Assembly (NCBI GenBank): GCA_964653075.1
Contig: CAZZAX010000005.1
Coordinates: forward strand, 1 to 64,000
From: NIOZ-UU13 sp964653075
Lineage (GTDB): Bacteria > Planctomycetota > Phycisphaerae > Sedimentisphaerales > Anaerobacaceae
Reading direction: 5' to 3'
DNA: 64,000 bases
The notes under the pieces were generated by a model. It made no database searches. It was not told the origin of the DNA and worked only from the letters and a program-made list of their open reading frames with translations. Positions 26,585-34,791 of this stretch are shown piece after piece. A program made the translations under genes and the position numbers. Within the stretch, counting starts at the first letter, position 1. Every line of letters begins with the position of its first letter.

Positions 26585-27165
26585 TGTACAGCGAATTCCT
26601 TAAATAGAATCTGCTTGATTTGTGGTTTGGAATCAGGAAAAAGCTTTTCGTTAAAGGCGTCGAGCACCTGTGACTGGATACGTTTGAGGTTGCCGTAGCC
26701 TCTAATATCATCAAGACCTAAACTTGCGAGGTAAACAGTTAACCAGTTCGTTAAAATGGGTTTTTTCTCATTAAGAAAAGCTGTGCCTTTTTTTTCGTCC
26801 ACCTCAGAACTCACTTCAAGCGTTAAAGAGGCCTTAACATAGCGTGTAACATCGGCCACGTTTAGATTTGCTATTACGGGTTCCAAATGATAATACCAGC
26901 TTTTTTGCGAGTCATCTTCAGAACCTTTTGTTTTTATATTCTCTAAGTCCGGCGACTGGCCATTTTCTGAAGCTCCTAGTGTCTGATCTGCGGAAGAACC
27001 GGCAAACAATCGACCGAGAGTGAAGCCGGCACCGGCAAAAATCACTACTACGACTACTATTATTATTTTTGGCAGAAAACGAGCTACCAAGGACTTCTTC
27101 TTGCCCCCTTCGGTTTTGGTGGTCTCCTGCTTTTCCTGATTTTTTATTTCATCCTCATCTGCCAT
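26581..27165 (-). CDS. fliL: Flagellar basal body-associated protein FliL
   Basis: 194 residues, ATG preceded by GAGGAAAAAA. A charged cytoplasmic N-terminus (about 1-30), one membrane helix (IIIVVVVVIFAGAGFTLG, about 33-50), a flexible linker and a periplasmic FliL domain with YYHLEPVIANLNVADVTRYV and a C-terminal LFPDSKPQIKQILFKEFAVQ. FliL surrounds the stators and steadies torque. Overlaps fliM by four bases. Confidence 0.93.
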   Translation of the reverse strand: MADEDEIKNQEKQETTKTEGGKKKSLVARFLPKIIIVVVVVIFAGAGFTLGRLFAGSSADQTLGASENGQSPDLENIKTKGSEDDSQKSWYYHLEPVIANLNVADVTRYVKASLTLEVSSEVDEKKGTAFLNEKKPILTNWLTVYLASLGLDDIRGYGNLKRIQSQVLDAFNEKLFPDSKPQIKQILFKEFAVQ

Positions 27166-27201
27166 TTTTTTCCTCAGCTATTAACTATGAATAAATTGTA
27201 A

Positions 27202-28764
27202 TCATACCAACTGCTTGCAACCTTGTTTACGATACCTATGTATCCTGTCTCTCAGCGTTCGGTCACTAATGCCCAGGACCTTTGCAGCTTTTGTCTGATT
27301 GCCTCCTGTCTTTCGTAATGTATCTAAAATTGCCTGTCTTTCTACACGTTCAAGCGGTACCCCCCCCAGGTCTGAAACCGGAGCAGTATTTGACGGAATT
27401 CCGGAAGCGTTATTTTTTTCTGCACCAGAGGAACTCAGAACAGGCCCGGCCCTTTGCGAAACTATCAAGTCGTTGTATCTATCCTGCGGCAGCGGTTGCA
27501 GCTCATCAAAGAGCCAGGAAACATCTGCCAATGACAGTGTCTGTCCAATTCCCAAAATCAACGAAGTTCGTACAACATTGCGCAACTGGCGGACATTTCC
27601 GGGCCAGTGATATTTGGCAAAAATTTCCATCATGGCAGGGTCTAATTTGGTGATACGACGCTGTACTTCGCGAGTGTAAAGGTTGACAAAATACCACACA
27701 AGATCATATAAATCATCCTTGCGTTCTCTCAGAGGGCAGACCACCAGCCTTACACCGCTTAACCGATAATAAAGGTCCTGACGGAACCGTCCCTGCTGCA
27801 CTTCCTGCAATAAATCCTTATTCGTAGTACTTATTATCCGAACATCAACTCTAACACTTTCATTTCCCCCAACGCGTTCAAAATCCTGCTGCTCGAGCAC
27901 CCGCAACAGCTTGGCCTGAAACTTTATGGGTGTTTCGGCAATCTCATCCAGTAGCAAAGTTCCCCCGTGAGCCATTTCAAACCGGCCTTTGCGTTGAGCG
28001 TAGGCACCTGTGAAAGCTCCTTTTTCATGTCCAAACAACTCACTTTCGAGAAGTGAATCACTTAAAGCAGCGCAATTTATTTTGACATACGAGCCCTGGG
28101 CCCTTTTACTTTCCTGATATACGAGATAAGAAAGAAGCTCCTTGCCCGTCCCGCTTTCACCACTTATTAAAACCGATGCAGAGGTTGGAGCAACTCTTTT
28201 AGCCAAAGCTACGGTTTGAATGAGTTTTGCACTACCGCCGACAATCCGATAAAGGCAGCGTGTATCCTCGTGAGATGAAGCTGCTGTTGAGACCCTATGG
28301 TTAGGCAGTAAAGTATCCAAGAGATTTTCTATTTTCTCATAATCGAGCGGTTTTACGAAGAAATCGCAACAGCCCGTCTGAATTGCTCTGACCGCCGTCT
28401 CTATAGTTTGGTGCTGATTCCGTTTGCTGCTGATTTTGGCTTCTGTAATCATGACCACAGGCAGCTCCGGCCAATTTGCCCTGATTTTCTCAAGCAGCTC
28501 GAATCCATTCTGCCGTTGGCGGGACAAGTTTGCCCGCCGGTTTATTATGTCACTGGTAAATACAAGATCACAAGTTCCCTTGTTAATAAAATTAATCGCA
28601 CTGTCTTTATTATTGGCAAGATGCCCGCGTATCCCCTTGCGAGCCAATATCTCAAGCATAAACCGAGCCAGCTCAGAATCGTCATCAACAATTAATACAT
28701 TCGCAATATCTTCTTGTTTACAATTTCTCAGGTTGTTTTTTTCGGTATTACTCACTTTCAGCAT
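27202..28764 (-). CDS. NtrC-family sigma-54 activator with receiver domain, FlrC/FlgR-like
   Basis: 520 residues. The receiver domain (about 20-155) has the acidic DDD pair, a central Asp in TSDII and a Lys in FVKPLD, so phosphorylation is plausible. The AAA+ domain (about 170-400) has GESGTGKE, GAFTGA and an intact Arg-rich sensor region; the Fis-type helix-turn-helix lies near the end (NQTKAAKVLGISDRTLRDRI). A C8/G8 tract (27360-27367) lies in the linker between AAA+ and DNA-binding parts. A GTG (V4) is better spaced from the AAAGGAGT than the ATG at 28764. Likely drives sigma-54 flagellar promoters; partner kinase not in the window. Confidence 0.92.
   Translation of the reverse strand: MLKVSNTEKNNLRNCKQEDIANVLIVDDDSELARFMLEILARKGIRGHLANNKDSAINFINKGTCDLVFTSDIINRRANLSRQRQNGFELLEKIRANWPELPVVMITEAKISSKRNQHQTIETAVRAIQTGCCDFFVKPLDYEKIENLLDTLLPNHRVSTAASSHEDTRCLYRIVGGSAKLIQTVALAKRVAPTSASVLISGESGTGKELLSYLVYQESKRAQGSYVKINCAALSDSLLESELFGHEKGAFTGAYAQRKGRFEMAHGGTLLLDEIAETPIKFQAKLLRVLEQQDFERVGGNESVRVDVRIISTTNKDLLQEVQQGRFRQDLYYRLSGVRLVVCPLRERKDDLYDLVWYFVNLYTREVQRRITKLDPAMMEIFAKYHWPGNVRQLRNVVRTSLILGIGQTLSLADVSWLFDELQPLPQDRYNDLIVSQRAGPVLSSSGAEKNNASGIPSNTAPVSDLGGVPLERVERQAILDTLRKTGGNQTKAAKVLGISDRTLRDRIHRYRKQGCKQLV
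27360..27367 (-). repeat. G8 tract in the coding region of the NtrC-type activator
   Basis: Eight consecutive G residues on the coding strand encode part of LGGV between the AAA+ domain and the DNA-binding helix. Gain or loss of one base would remove the DNA-binding end. Confidence 0.9.
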
Positions 28765-28819
28765 ACTCCTTTTTCGTTGAAAGGCACCTAATTTTGAGAT
28801 TGCATAATAACGTCCAAAT

Positions 28820-29578
28820 CTATCGTTTACGTTCGTTAATCAACTTTTGCGGTTCTTCCTTCAGATACCAATCGAGCAAAGTTCTCCGTGCTTCGGCTAA
28901 TTCCTTCCACGGTGAATTGGGATACTCTGTAATTAGCTGTCCGTACATCCTTATTGCTGCGGGCCGGTCGTCATTCCGCAGGCAGTTACCAATCTGAAAT
29001 AATATCCAGGCCCTGTCCCGAGCCGAACCGGTGTCATCCGGACTTTTCCGTTCAAGAGCTTCCTGGTAAAATATTGCAGCTTCCTTTAGGTATCCACTAA
29101 GAAACAAGGTCTCTCCCAGCTCGAAAGGATTGTTCAGATTGCCCGGATTCTGCGAGAGTTTCTTTAGTATTTGCAAAGTTTGGCTGTCTATTATCCCTTT
29201 TGGCGGGCCGGACTCGATTTCCTTTTTCTGCTGCTCTTCGGAATCTTTTTCTTTGAAAACAACTTCATTAGGCTCATCTGTCGGCACCTCATCAGGAACA
29301 ATGACAGGTTCAATCTCCTCCTTCCGGAGTTTAAAATTAACAGAGCGAATTTGTTCTATCATTCTCCTAAGCTCATTCTTCGTTATTTTATCCTTTTCAC
29401 TTTCAGGCATATTCAACTCAATCTGCAACAATTTGCTTTTGAATTGACTATTAGGGTCTGTCGCAGCAGCAGAGCTTGGTAAATGGAAAATGGAATACGG
29501 ATGGTTTACCAATAACCAATAGCTAATAACCAATAACCAAAAACCAATAGAATATTTATTTTTCATTATCATTACCAT
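28820..29578 (-). CDS. TPR-containing exported protein with repeat-derived signal peptide
   Basis: 252 residues. The first 33 residues (…YSIGFWLLVISYWLLV…) form a signal sequence whose DNA is a run of TTGGTTATTGGTTATTAG-like units, a simple repeat. The middle is charged (PVIVPDEVPTDEPNEVVF); the C-terminal half (about 140-245) has three TPR-like helical pairs (GYLKEAAIFYQEALER...IRMYGQLITEYPNSPWKELA), the pattern of periplasmic outer-membrane assembly proteins. Its ATG overlaps the stop of the upstream TPR gene by seven bases. Role unknown; coupled to motility by operon. Confidence 0.75.
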   Translation of the reverse strand: MVMIMKNKYSIGFWLLVISYWLLVNHPYSIFHLPSSAAATDPNSQFKSKLLQIELNMPESEKDKITKNELRRMIEQIRSVNFKLRKEEIEPVIVPDEVPTDEPNEVVFKEKDSEEQQKKEIESGPPKGIIDSQTLQILKKLSQNPGNLNNPFELGETLFLSGYLKEAAIFYQEALERKSPDDTGSARDRAWILFQIGNCLRNDDRPAAIRMYGQLITEYPNSPWKELAEARRTLLDWYLKEEPQKLINERKR

Positions 29579-32052
29579 TGACCAAAAAGAGCTAATGCCG
29601 CATTGCCAAACTTTTTCTGTTGATTATAAGCGGCTGCCAGCACTTTTAATGCTTTTTGCTTTACCTGCGTTGATACTTCCGAATCCAAAAGCTGCCGGCA
29701 AACAGTAACTGTTTGAGAGCTTTGACGAAGCTCTAAACATACCTCTGCTAATCTGAGGGATACTTCGTTCGCCAAAGGCCCCGGTGCGGTGCTTATAAGA
29801 ATATTCGTTAATTTTTTGTGGGCAAAATCCAAATCTCCTTTGGCGATGCAGCAGTTTGCCAGCTCAAAAGACATTCTTGTTTTCAACTGAGAGGCAGGCA
29901 AATATTCAGCACTATCACCAAGTACCACAACAGCTTTATCCGGCAAGCCCATAAGACGAAGAACCTTGCTCTTGAGAAGCAATATCTCGAAAGATTCTTT
30001 CTTCGAGAACTGCCAGGAATCTACATTCTCCAGCAAGGTAAGAGCCTCGATGAAATTCTCCAGTTGGATCTGTGTTTCAACTAAGGCTGAGACAGTCTCG
30101 ACATATCTTTCCCTGCTCAGACTCCCAACCGATCCGCTTAAGGCATATTGAAAAGCAAGTGCCGCCTGCTGAGGATTTCCTAACGCCAGATTGGTCTTGC
30201 CCAGAAGAAAGTAAGCCAAGTAAAAGCTTTCATCTTTACGGCCATTCGTAAGTTTGAGATATTTAATCAGCCATTTGGCGGCATTCACGTAGTCCTGTAT
30301 CTCAAATGCACATCTGCCGGCCCCAAAGGTAGAAGCAATCTGTGATTTCGAAGATAAACCGAGATTGTAAACTTTGCGATAAAGCCGTTCTGCTTCGTTC
30401 AAAAATCCTGCTTTCCTTGTTGCATCAGCAAGATTCAAACAAGCCTGACCATAAAATTCGGTTTCAGGATACTGCTCAACAAGCTGCGTCAAATCCCCTC
30501 GTGCACCTGAATAATCATGGAGCTGGGCTTTGAGTTTGCTCGAATTTAACAGTGCATACGGCGCCAAAGAAGTTTGTGAAAATTGATTTGCGACTAATTT
30601 GTACTCTGCAATGGCACTGCCGTGCTGGTCTTCCTGAGCATGCAAAAGACCCATAGCAAAATGAGCATTTGGTATACGCCGGTCGTCAGGGAATGTAAGC
30701 AAGAAGTCTCTCCAGAGCGAAATAGTGTCCTGTATAAGTAAATATACGTGTTCAGATAAAGATGAATAGTCAGACGGATTGGAAATTGTTAAGACTCCTT
30801 TTTCATCAAGACGAGACAATAAGCCCACATGCCCTGCCGCCACTTCGACGGCCTGCCGGGCCGTTGCAGATGTTAGATACAAACTCACGGGTCTTTTGCG
30901 GACAGCATTTCCTACCGGCCCGGCGGTAGTTGCCTTGTCGTGAATCCAGGAAATATCAAGACCGGCATTTGCAGCAAATCTTGCCAGCAACTCCTCAATC
31001 GATGCCCCATAAGCAATGACAGACCAACGAGGCAAAACACCCTGGTGTTTGAGCTTTCGAATCTGTGGGCTGAGCAATCCTTCTTTTAATTGCTCGGAGC
31101 CGGAATTCAGAAGTTCGCGAAGCTGGGCCTCGTTGAGGTTTGTAAAAGGATCAATGTCAACAGGACCGCTCCACAACAGGGACTGAATATCTGTGTCAGC
31201 ATCGCAAAGTAAAAGGATATTTCTGGTCATCGACTCAACAACCAGGAAATTACAAGCACTCTGCAATGATAAAATCCAATCTTTGTTGAAATCCACTGCA
31301 TTGATCATAGCAATAGCCTGATAAGCACTTGTTCTCGCTTTGAGGTATTGCTTTTCCTGCACTTGCAGCAAGCTTAATTTGTAACTTGCAACCATCCTTA
31401 TGACAGGTGAATGACTTTTTGAAAGTGTTCTGAATAAGTTCCCGGCCTCTTCGTTATTACCCTCTTTATTCAAACATAAAGCCATTTTAAGCTGTAGGAA
31501 ATCTCTCAGCGGCTCTTGATCAGCACCAGATGGCAGACTCTGATAAAGCCGGTTATAAACACCATAAGCTTGACTATAATCATTTTGCAGATAAAAATCC
31601 CGAGCAACCTCCAAAGACAGAGGCTGTTTCGAGGAAAACAAAGGGGCCGGACGTTGTACCTGCTCCTGTACGACCTGTTGAGAATCTAAAACCGGCGGCG
31701 CAGAAGGGCTCTTTTGTAGAGCTAAGGGCGCTGGAATTTTGTTAATAGGCCATAATAAAGGTTTCAAGACCACGTACAGCAACATCGCCTCAATAACAAT
31801 AATCCCTACAACGAACACTTTCTGAAGGGTAGAAAAACGCTGATGCCGAACAGGCTCTCTTGCAGAGCGCCGTGTTCGGACAGTTCGTTTCGCTGGAGCA
31901 GTTGGTGTGGAATTCGCCAGGAGCCTGTAAAAATCTTCATCTCCAACGAACACTTCACGCTCAGAAAGGTTCCTGTGGACTTCTCCTGCAAATAAATTGC
32001 TGTCCGACGGCACCTCGGATGAATCCTCAATTTGTTTTTCTTCTACGGTCAT
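29572..32052 (-). CDS. Large membrane-anchored TPR protein heading the motility operon
   Basis: 826 residues. A cytoplasmic N-terminus, one helix near residues 82-102 (VFVVGIIVIEAMLLYVVLKP) and a periplasmic rest. TPR-like repeats cover about 155-260 and 445-815. Residues about 345-430 (ELLARFAANAGLDISWIHDK to VLTISNPSDY) look like a secretin/STN-type short domain. It may act as a scaffold in the periplasm, perhaps for export or ring assembly. It is the first gene behind the sigma-54 promoter at 32162-32176 and is coupled to the next gene. Similar N-anchored TPR proteins are common in Planctomycetota; no specific family is known to me. Confidence 0.75.
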   Translation of the reverse strand: MTVEEKQIEDSSEVPSDSNLFAGEVHRNLSEREVFVGDEDFYRLLANSTPTAPAKRTVRTRRSAREPVRHQRFSTLQKVFVVGIIVIEAMLLYVVLKPLLWPINKIPAPLALQKSPSAPPVLDSQQVVQEQVQRPAPLFSSKQPLSLEVARDFYLQNDYSQAYGVYNRLYQSLPSGADQEPLRDFLQLKMALCLNKEGNNEEAGNLFRTLSKSHSPVIRMVASYKLSLLQVQEKQYLKARTSAYQAIAMINAVDFNKDWILSLQSACNFLVVESMTRNILLLCDADTDIQSLLWSGPVDIDPFTNLNEAQLRELLNSGSEQLKEGLLSPQIRKLKHQGVLPRWSVIAYGASIEELLARFAANAGLDISWIHDKATTAGPVGNAVRKRPVSLYLTSATARQAVEVAAGHVGLLSRLDEKGVLTISNPSDYSSLSEHVYLLIQDTISLWRDFLLTFPDDRRIPNAHFAMGLLHAQEDQHGSAIAEYKLVANQFSQTSLAPYALLNSSKLKAQLHDYSGARGDLTQLVEQYPETEFYGQACLNLADATRKAGFLNEAERLYRKVYNLGLSSKSQIASTFGAGRCAFEIQDYVNAAKWLIKYLKLTNGRKDESFYLAYFLLGKTNLALGNPQQAALAFQYALSGSVGSLSRERYVETVSALVETQIQLENFIEALTLLENVDSWQFSKKESFEILLLKSKVLRLMGLPDKAVVVLGDSAEYLPASQLKTRMSFELANCCIAKGDLDFAHKKLTNILISTAPGPLANEVSLRLAEVCLELRQSSQTVTVCRQLLDSEVSTQVKQKALKVLAAAYNQQKKFGNAALALFGQW

Positions 32053-32067
32053 TATTTTCTATTTCAT

Positions 32068-32076
32068 CCCCCCCCC
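32068..32076 (-). repeat. G9 tract in the leader of the motility operon
   Basis: Nine G residues on the coding strand, 15-23 bases before the ATG at 32052, in the transcript leader. Directly after them a short ATG AAA TAG can be read. Length changes could alter ribosome access. Confidence 0.85.
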
Positions 32077-32161
32077 ACTGATCTTTCCTTTAGCATCGTA
32101 AAACGAAGCAGCGGAGACACCTGTGAGGGCGCATCCCACAATCTAATTTTATGAGAAAACA

Positions 32162-32176
32162 GCAATAACTGTGCCA
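32162..32176 (-). promoter_or_regulatory. Sigma-54 promoter of the minus-strand motility operon
   Basis: On the minus strand TGGCACAGTTATTGC: a perfect -24 (TGGCAC) and -12 (TTGC) with exactly 10 bases between GG and GC. Transcription would start near 32150 and lead through the G9 tract into the gene at 32052. Confidence 0.75.
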
Positions 32177-32330
32177 GATACAGATATAGATATAAGGATT
32201 GATGCATTTAGAGGCATTTTGCCCGAAAAATGAGGTTGAAGCATTATTTCAAGAATTATCTGCCGGTAAAAAGGTGTCAGGATTCTATACGACTCGACAG
32301 ATTTTCTGACAGTGGTCAGTTAAGTCTCTA

Positions 32331-33815
32331 TTAGGGAACAGTAACAGGCCGGGACAAGTATGACGGAGTAACTTCGTTTTGTTCCTGTTTTTCGGGACTG
32401 AATACTATATGTGAATCTTTTTCTATATTATATTGCTTGACCTTGGCATAAAGAGTTGCTCTGGTTATACCAAGAAGAGCTGCTGCCCTGGTCTTTTGCC
32501 AGCCTGTTTTCTGCAAAGCCCGAGAAATCAGCTCACATTCAGCCTTTGCCAACGAGAAATCTTTAATAAGGCCGGGTGTTTGATTTTTCGATACCTCACT
32601 CCATTCAGTCGGCTCAATAATAATTCCGTTTAGTCCTATTTTTTCTGTTGTCTCGAGTAAAATTGCCCTTTCGATAACATTACGCAACTCACGAACATTG
32701 CCGGGCCAATCGTGTTTTTCCAGAGCCTCAATAGCTAATTCAGTAAGTGACGTTACCTTGCCGCACTTGTCCGGGCAGATAGTCGATGTTTTGAGAAAGT
32801 ACTCAGCAAGGAGCCTGATGTCTTGCCTTCGCATTTTTGAGCGAAGAGGAGCAAGAGTAATAGGACAGATATTCAGACGGTAGTAAAGGTCGCGACGGAA
32901 CCGGCTGGCTTGTACTTCATTTTTAAGATTACGATTGCTCGACGCTACTATCGTGGCCTTGCAGGAGATATTTTTAACACCTCCTACCTTTCTGAAACAT
33001 TTTTCCTGGAGAACACGCAGCAATTTAGCCTGCAGATCCATCGGCATCTCACTTATTTCATCAAGTAAAAGCGTTCCTGACCCGGCCAATTCCAACAATC
33101 CTGTTTTTTCACGGTCGGCACCTGTAAAAGAGCCTTTCACATGGCCAAAAAGCTCGCTTTCCAACAGATTTGCCGTTAGAGCCGCACAATTCACGGCTAC
33201 AAATTGCTCGTTCGAATGCCTTAGAGTATGTATGGCCTTAGCTGCAAGCTCTTTGCCTGTACCAGTTTCTCCAACTACCAAAATCGGGTTACACCGGCTC
33301 GCGGCCACAAGTTTAATCATGTTAAGAGTATCGAGAATCGCTTTACTGCAGCCGACCATAGAGACCGAGCAAGCCAGGTCGTCAGGATAAAAACTTTTTG
33401 TGTTTTTTTCATTGCCCGGTGCTTTGGATTTACTTTTTATCTTTTTAATAATTCGCTCGAGCCGATCATAATCCTGTCTTGCATTCAGATAGTCAAAGGC
33501 ACCAACCTGTATAAATATGGACAAGTCTGTGTTATCATCACCACACCCGACCACCACGATTGGAATATCTGTTGAAATATTATCGGTCTTTTTGAGGGAT
33601 TCATTATCAGCCGCTGTACTTCTGCGAAGAATAAATTCACGGATCTTGTCCGTTCCAAGCCACTGATCGAAAAGAATCAAATCCGGATTGACCTTTTGAA
33701 CGATCTCCAGGGCATCAGCCAGGTCATCAGCCCCAAATACTTCCCGGCCATACTTCTGTGCCAGTTTTTGAACTTCGGGGTCCTTACTCAATGCAACAAT
33801 TCTACTTAAACTCAT
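32331..33815 (-). CDS. Sigma-54 activator with degenerate receiver domain, FleQ/FlrA-like
   Basis: 494 residues. The N-terminal domain (about 1-135) has a receiver fold, with FDQWLG at the usual Asp place, but the acidic pair is reduced (ALSKDPE) and the conserved Lys region reads YLNARQDYD without a KP motif, so classic phosphorylation is doubtful. The AAA+ domain (about 155-385) has GETGTGKE and GSFTGA (Ser for the usual Ala). A Fis-type helix closes it (KTRAAALLGITRATLYAKV). It faces flgD across a regulatory gap. By type and place it may be the master regulator of this motility region; inference. Confidence 0.9.
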   Translation of the reverse strand: MSLSRIVALSKDPEVQKLAQKYGREVFGADDLADALEIVQKVNPDLILFDQWLGTDKIREFILRRSTAADNESLKKTDNISTDIPIVVVGCGDDNTDLSIFIQVGAFDYLNARQDYDRLERIIKKIKSKSKAPGNEKNTKSFYPDDLACSVSMVGCSKAILDTLNMIKLVAASRCNPILVVGETGTGKELAAKAIHTLRHSNEQFVAVNCAALTANLLESELFGHVKGSFTGADREKTGLLELAGSGTLLLDEISEMPMDLQAKLLRVLQEKCFRKVGGVKNISCKATIVASSNRNLKNEVQASRFRRDLYYRLNICPITLAPLRSKMRRQDIRLLAEYFLKTSTICPDKCGKVTSLTELAIEALEKHDWPGNVRELRNVIERAILLETTEKIGLNGIIIEPTEWSEVSKNQTPGLIKDFSLAKAECELISRALQKTGWQKTRAAALLGITRATLYAKVKQYNIEKDSHIVFSPEKQEQNEVTPSYLSRPVTVP

Positions 33816-33942
33816 CCTTGCCCAAAACTATAAGCGTCGTTCTTTTAGTAAGCTACTTCCATTTTATGCAGTTATTTATGCACCACAGATAGTGGATAAT
33901 ATAAAGCAATAAATCGACAGATAACTAATGACAACTTTAATA

Positions 33943-34078
33943 TTTTATGGGACGGGCCAATAATGTCACTGATTCGTCGTACTTAAAGATGCTCCGACAT
34001 AGTGTTATGATTTTATGGGACGTTTTTCCAAAAGAACAAACAAAACAACAGCAAGGCAGCAACACTTTTTATGGGACG
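33943..34078. repeat. Three direct copies of TTTTATGGGACG
   Basis: Exact copies at 33943-33954, 34011-34022 and 34067-34078, 68 and 56 bases apart. They lie about 215-350 bases upstream of the sigma-54 promoter at 34293, the distance of activator-binding sites. Confidence 0.8.
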
Positions 34079-34292
34079 TTTTTAGTGTCACCAGCAGATT
34101 AAAACAAAGCAACAATAATTTTTTGCAAATCCAACAGACCCAAAGCGGCAAATATTTCTGAGATAAAGGAAAATTTATCCTCTGAGATAATTTTCTTACA
34201 AGGTGCCTTCCTGTCTTTAATAAACTTTTTATTTCCATAATGTATTTTGTGACAGGAAGTTATACATCACAAAAGCAGCGGCGATTCTAACC

Positions 34293-34308
34293 TGGTACAA
34301 CAATTGCT
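34293..34308 (+). promoter_or_regulatory. Sigma-54 promoter of the flg (rod/hook) operon
   Basis: TGGTACAACAATTGCT: -24 (TGGTAC, one change from consensus) and -12 (TTGC) with exactly 10 bases between GG and GC. Transcription would start near 34319, about 50 bases before flgD. Confidence 0.7.
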
Positions 34309-34370
34309 TACTTTTACCTGTCGCACTTATAGATTTAGCTTTTTTGTTTTTTATGAAAGGTTAGACAAAT

Positions 34371-34754
34371 ATGGCTTCGACATCAGAAATAACATCAGCA
34401 AGCAATATCCAAATGGATTATATGAAACTTCTTATAACCCAGCTACAAAACCAGAATCCACTGGAACCATTAGACAATAATGAGATGGCCACTCAGCTGG
34501 CACAATTCTCACAATTACAGCAACTTGAATCAATGAACGAAAGCTTTGCAGATGTCCTTGCCACTACTGAGCTTTCTTATGCCAATTCATTGTTAGGCAA
34601 GGAAGTTACATTCATGTCGAAAACCGAAACAGGCGCTACAGACATCACAAGCGGCGTAGTAGAACACGTTTACAATAACATCGATGGTGAGATATTACTT
34701 GGCATAGGAAACCATACGCTCAGCCTGGAAGATGTAATATCAGTCAATAACTGA
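34371..34754 (+). CDS. flgD: Hook-capping protein FlgD, short form
   Basis: 127 residues; many FlgD proteins have about 220. The N-terminal part holds the family core (MDYMKLLITQLQNQNPLEPL, then DNNEMATQLAQFSQLQQLES), followed by LLGKEVTF and a Tudor-like end; the Ig-like domain is missing. FlgD caps the growing hook and is needed for polymerisation of FlgE. First gene behind the sigma-54 promoter at 34293; AAAGG upstream. Confidence 0.9.
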   Translation: MASTSEITSASNIQMDYMKLLITQLQNQNPLEPLDNNEMATQLAQFSQLQQLESMNESFADVLATTELSYANSLLGKEVTFMSKTETGATDITSGVVEHVYNNIDGEILLGIGNHTLSLEDVISVNN

Positions 34755-34791
34755 ATTTATATTTAACGTTTCGATATAAGGAGAACGAAAA

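Larger units (their letters stand above)
33816..34370. other. Divergent regulatory region between activator gene and flgD
   Basis: No gene. It holds three copies of a 12-base repeat and the sigma-54 promoter of the flg operon, both listed. The minus-strand side close to 33815 shows no strong promoter. Confidence 0.7.

Noticed and set aside
33943..34078. CRISPR-like array from the three 12-base repeats
   Set aside because: Repeats are too short, only three copies, unequal spacing, no cas genes.
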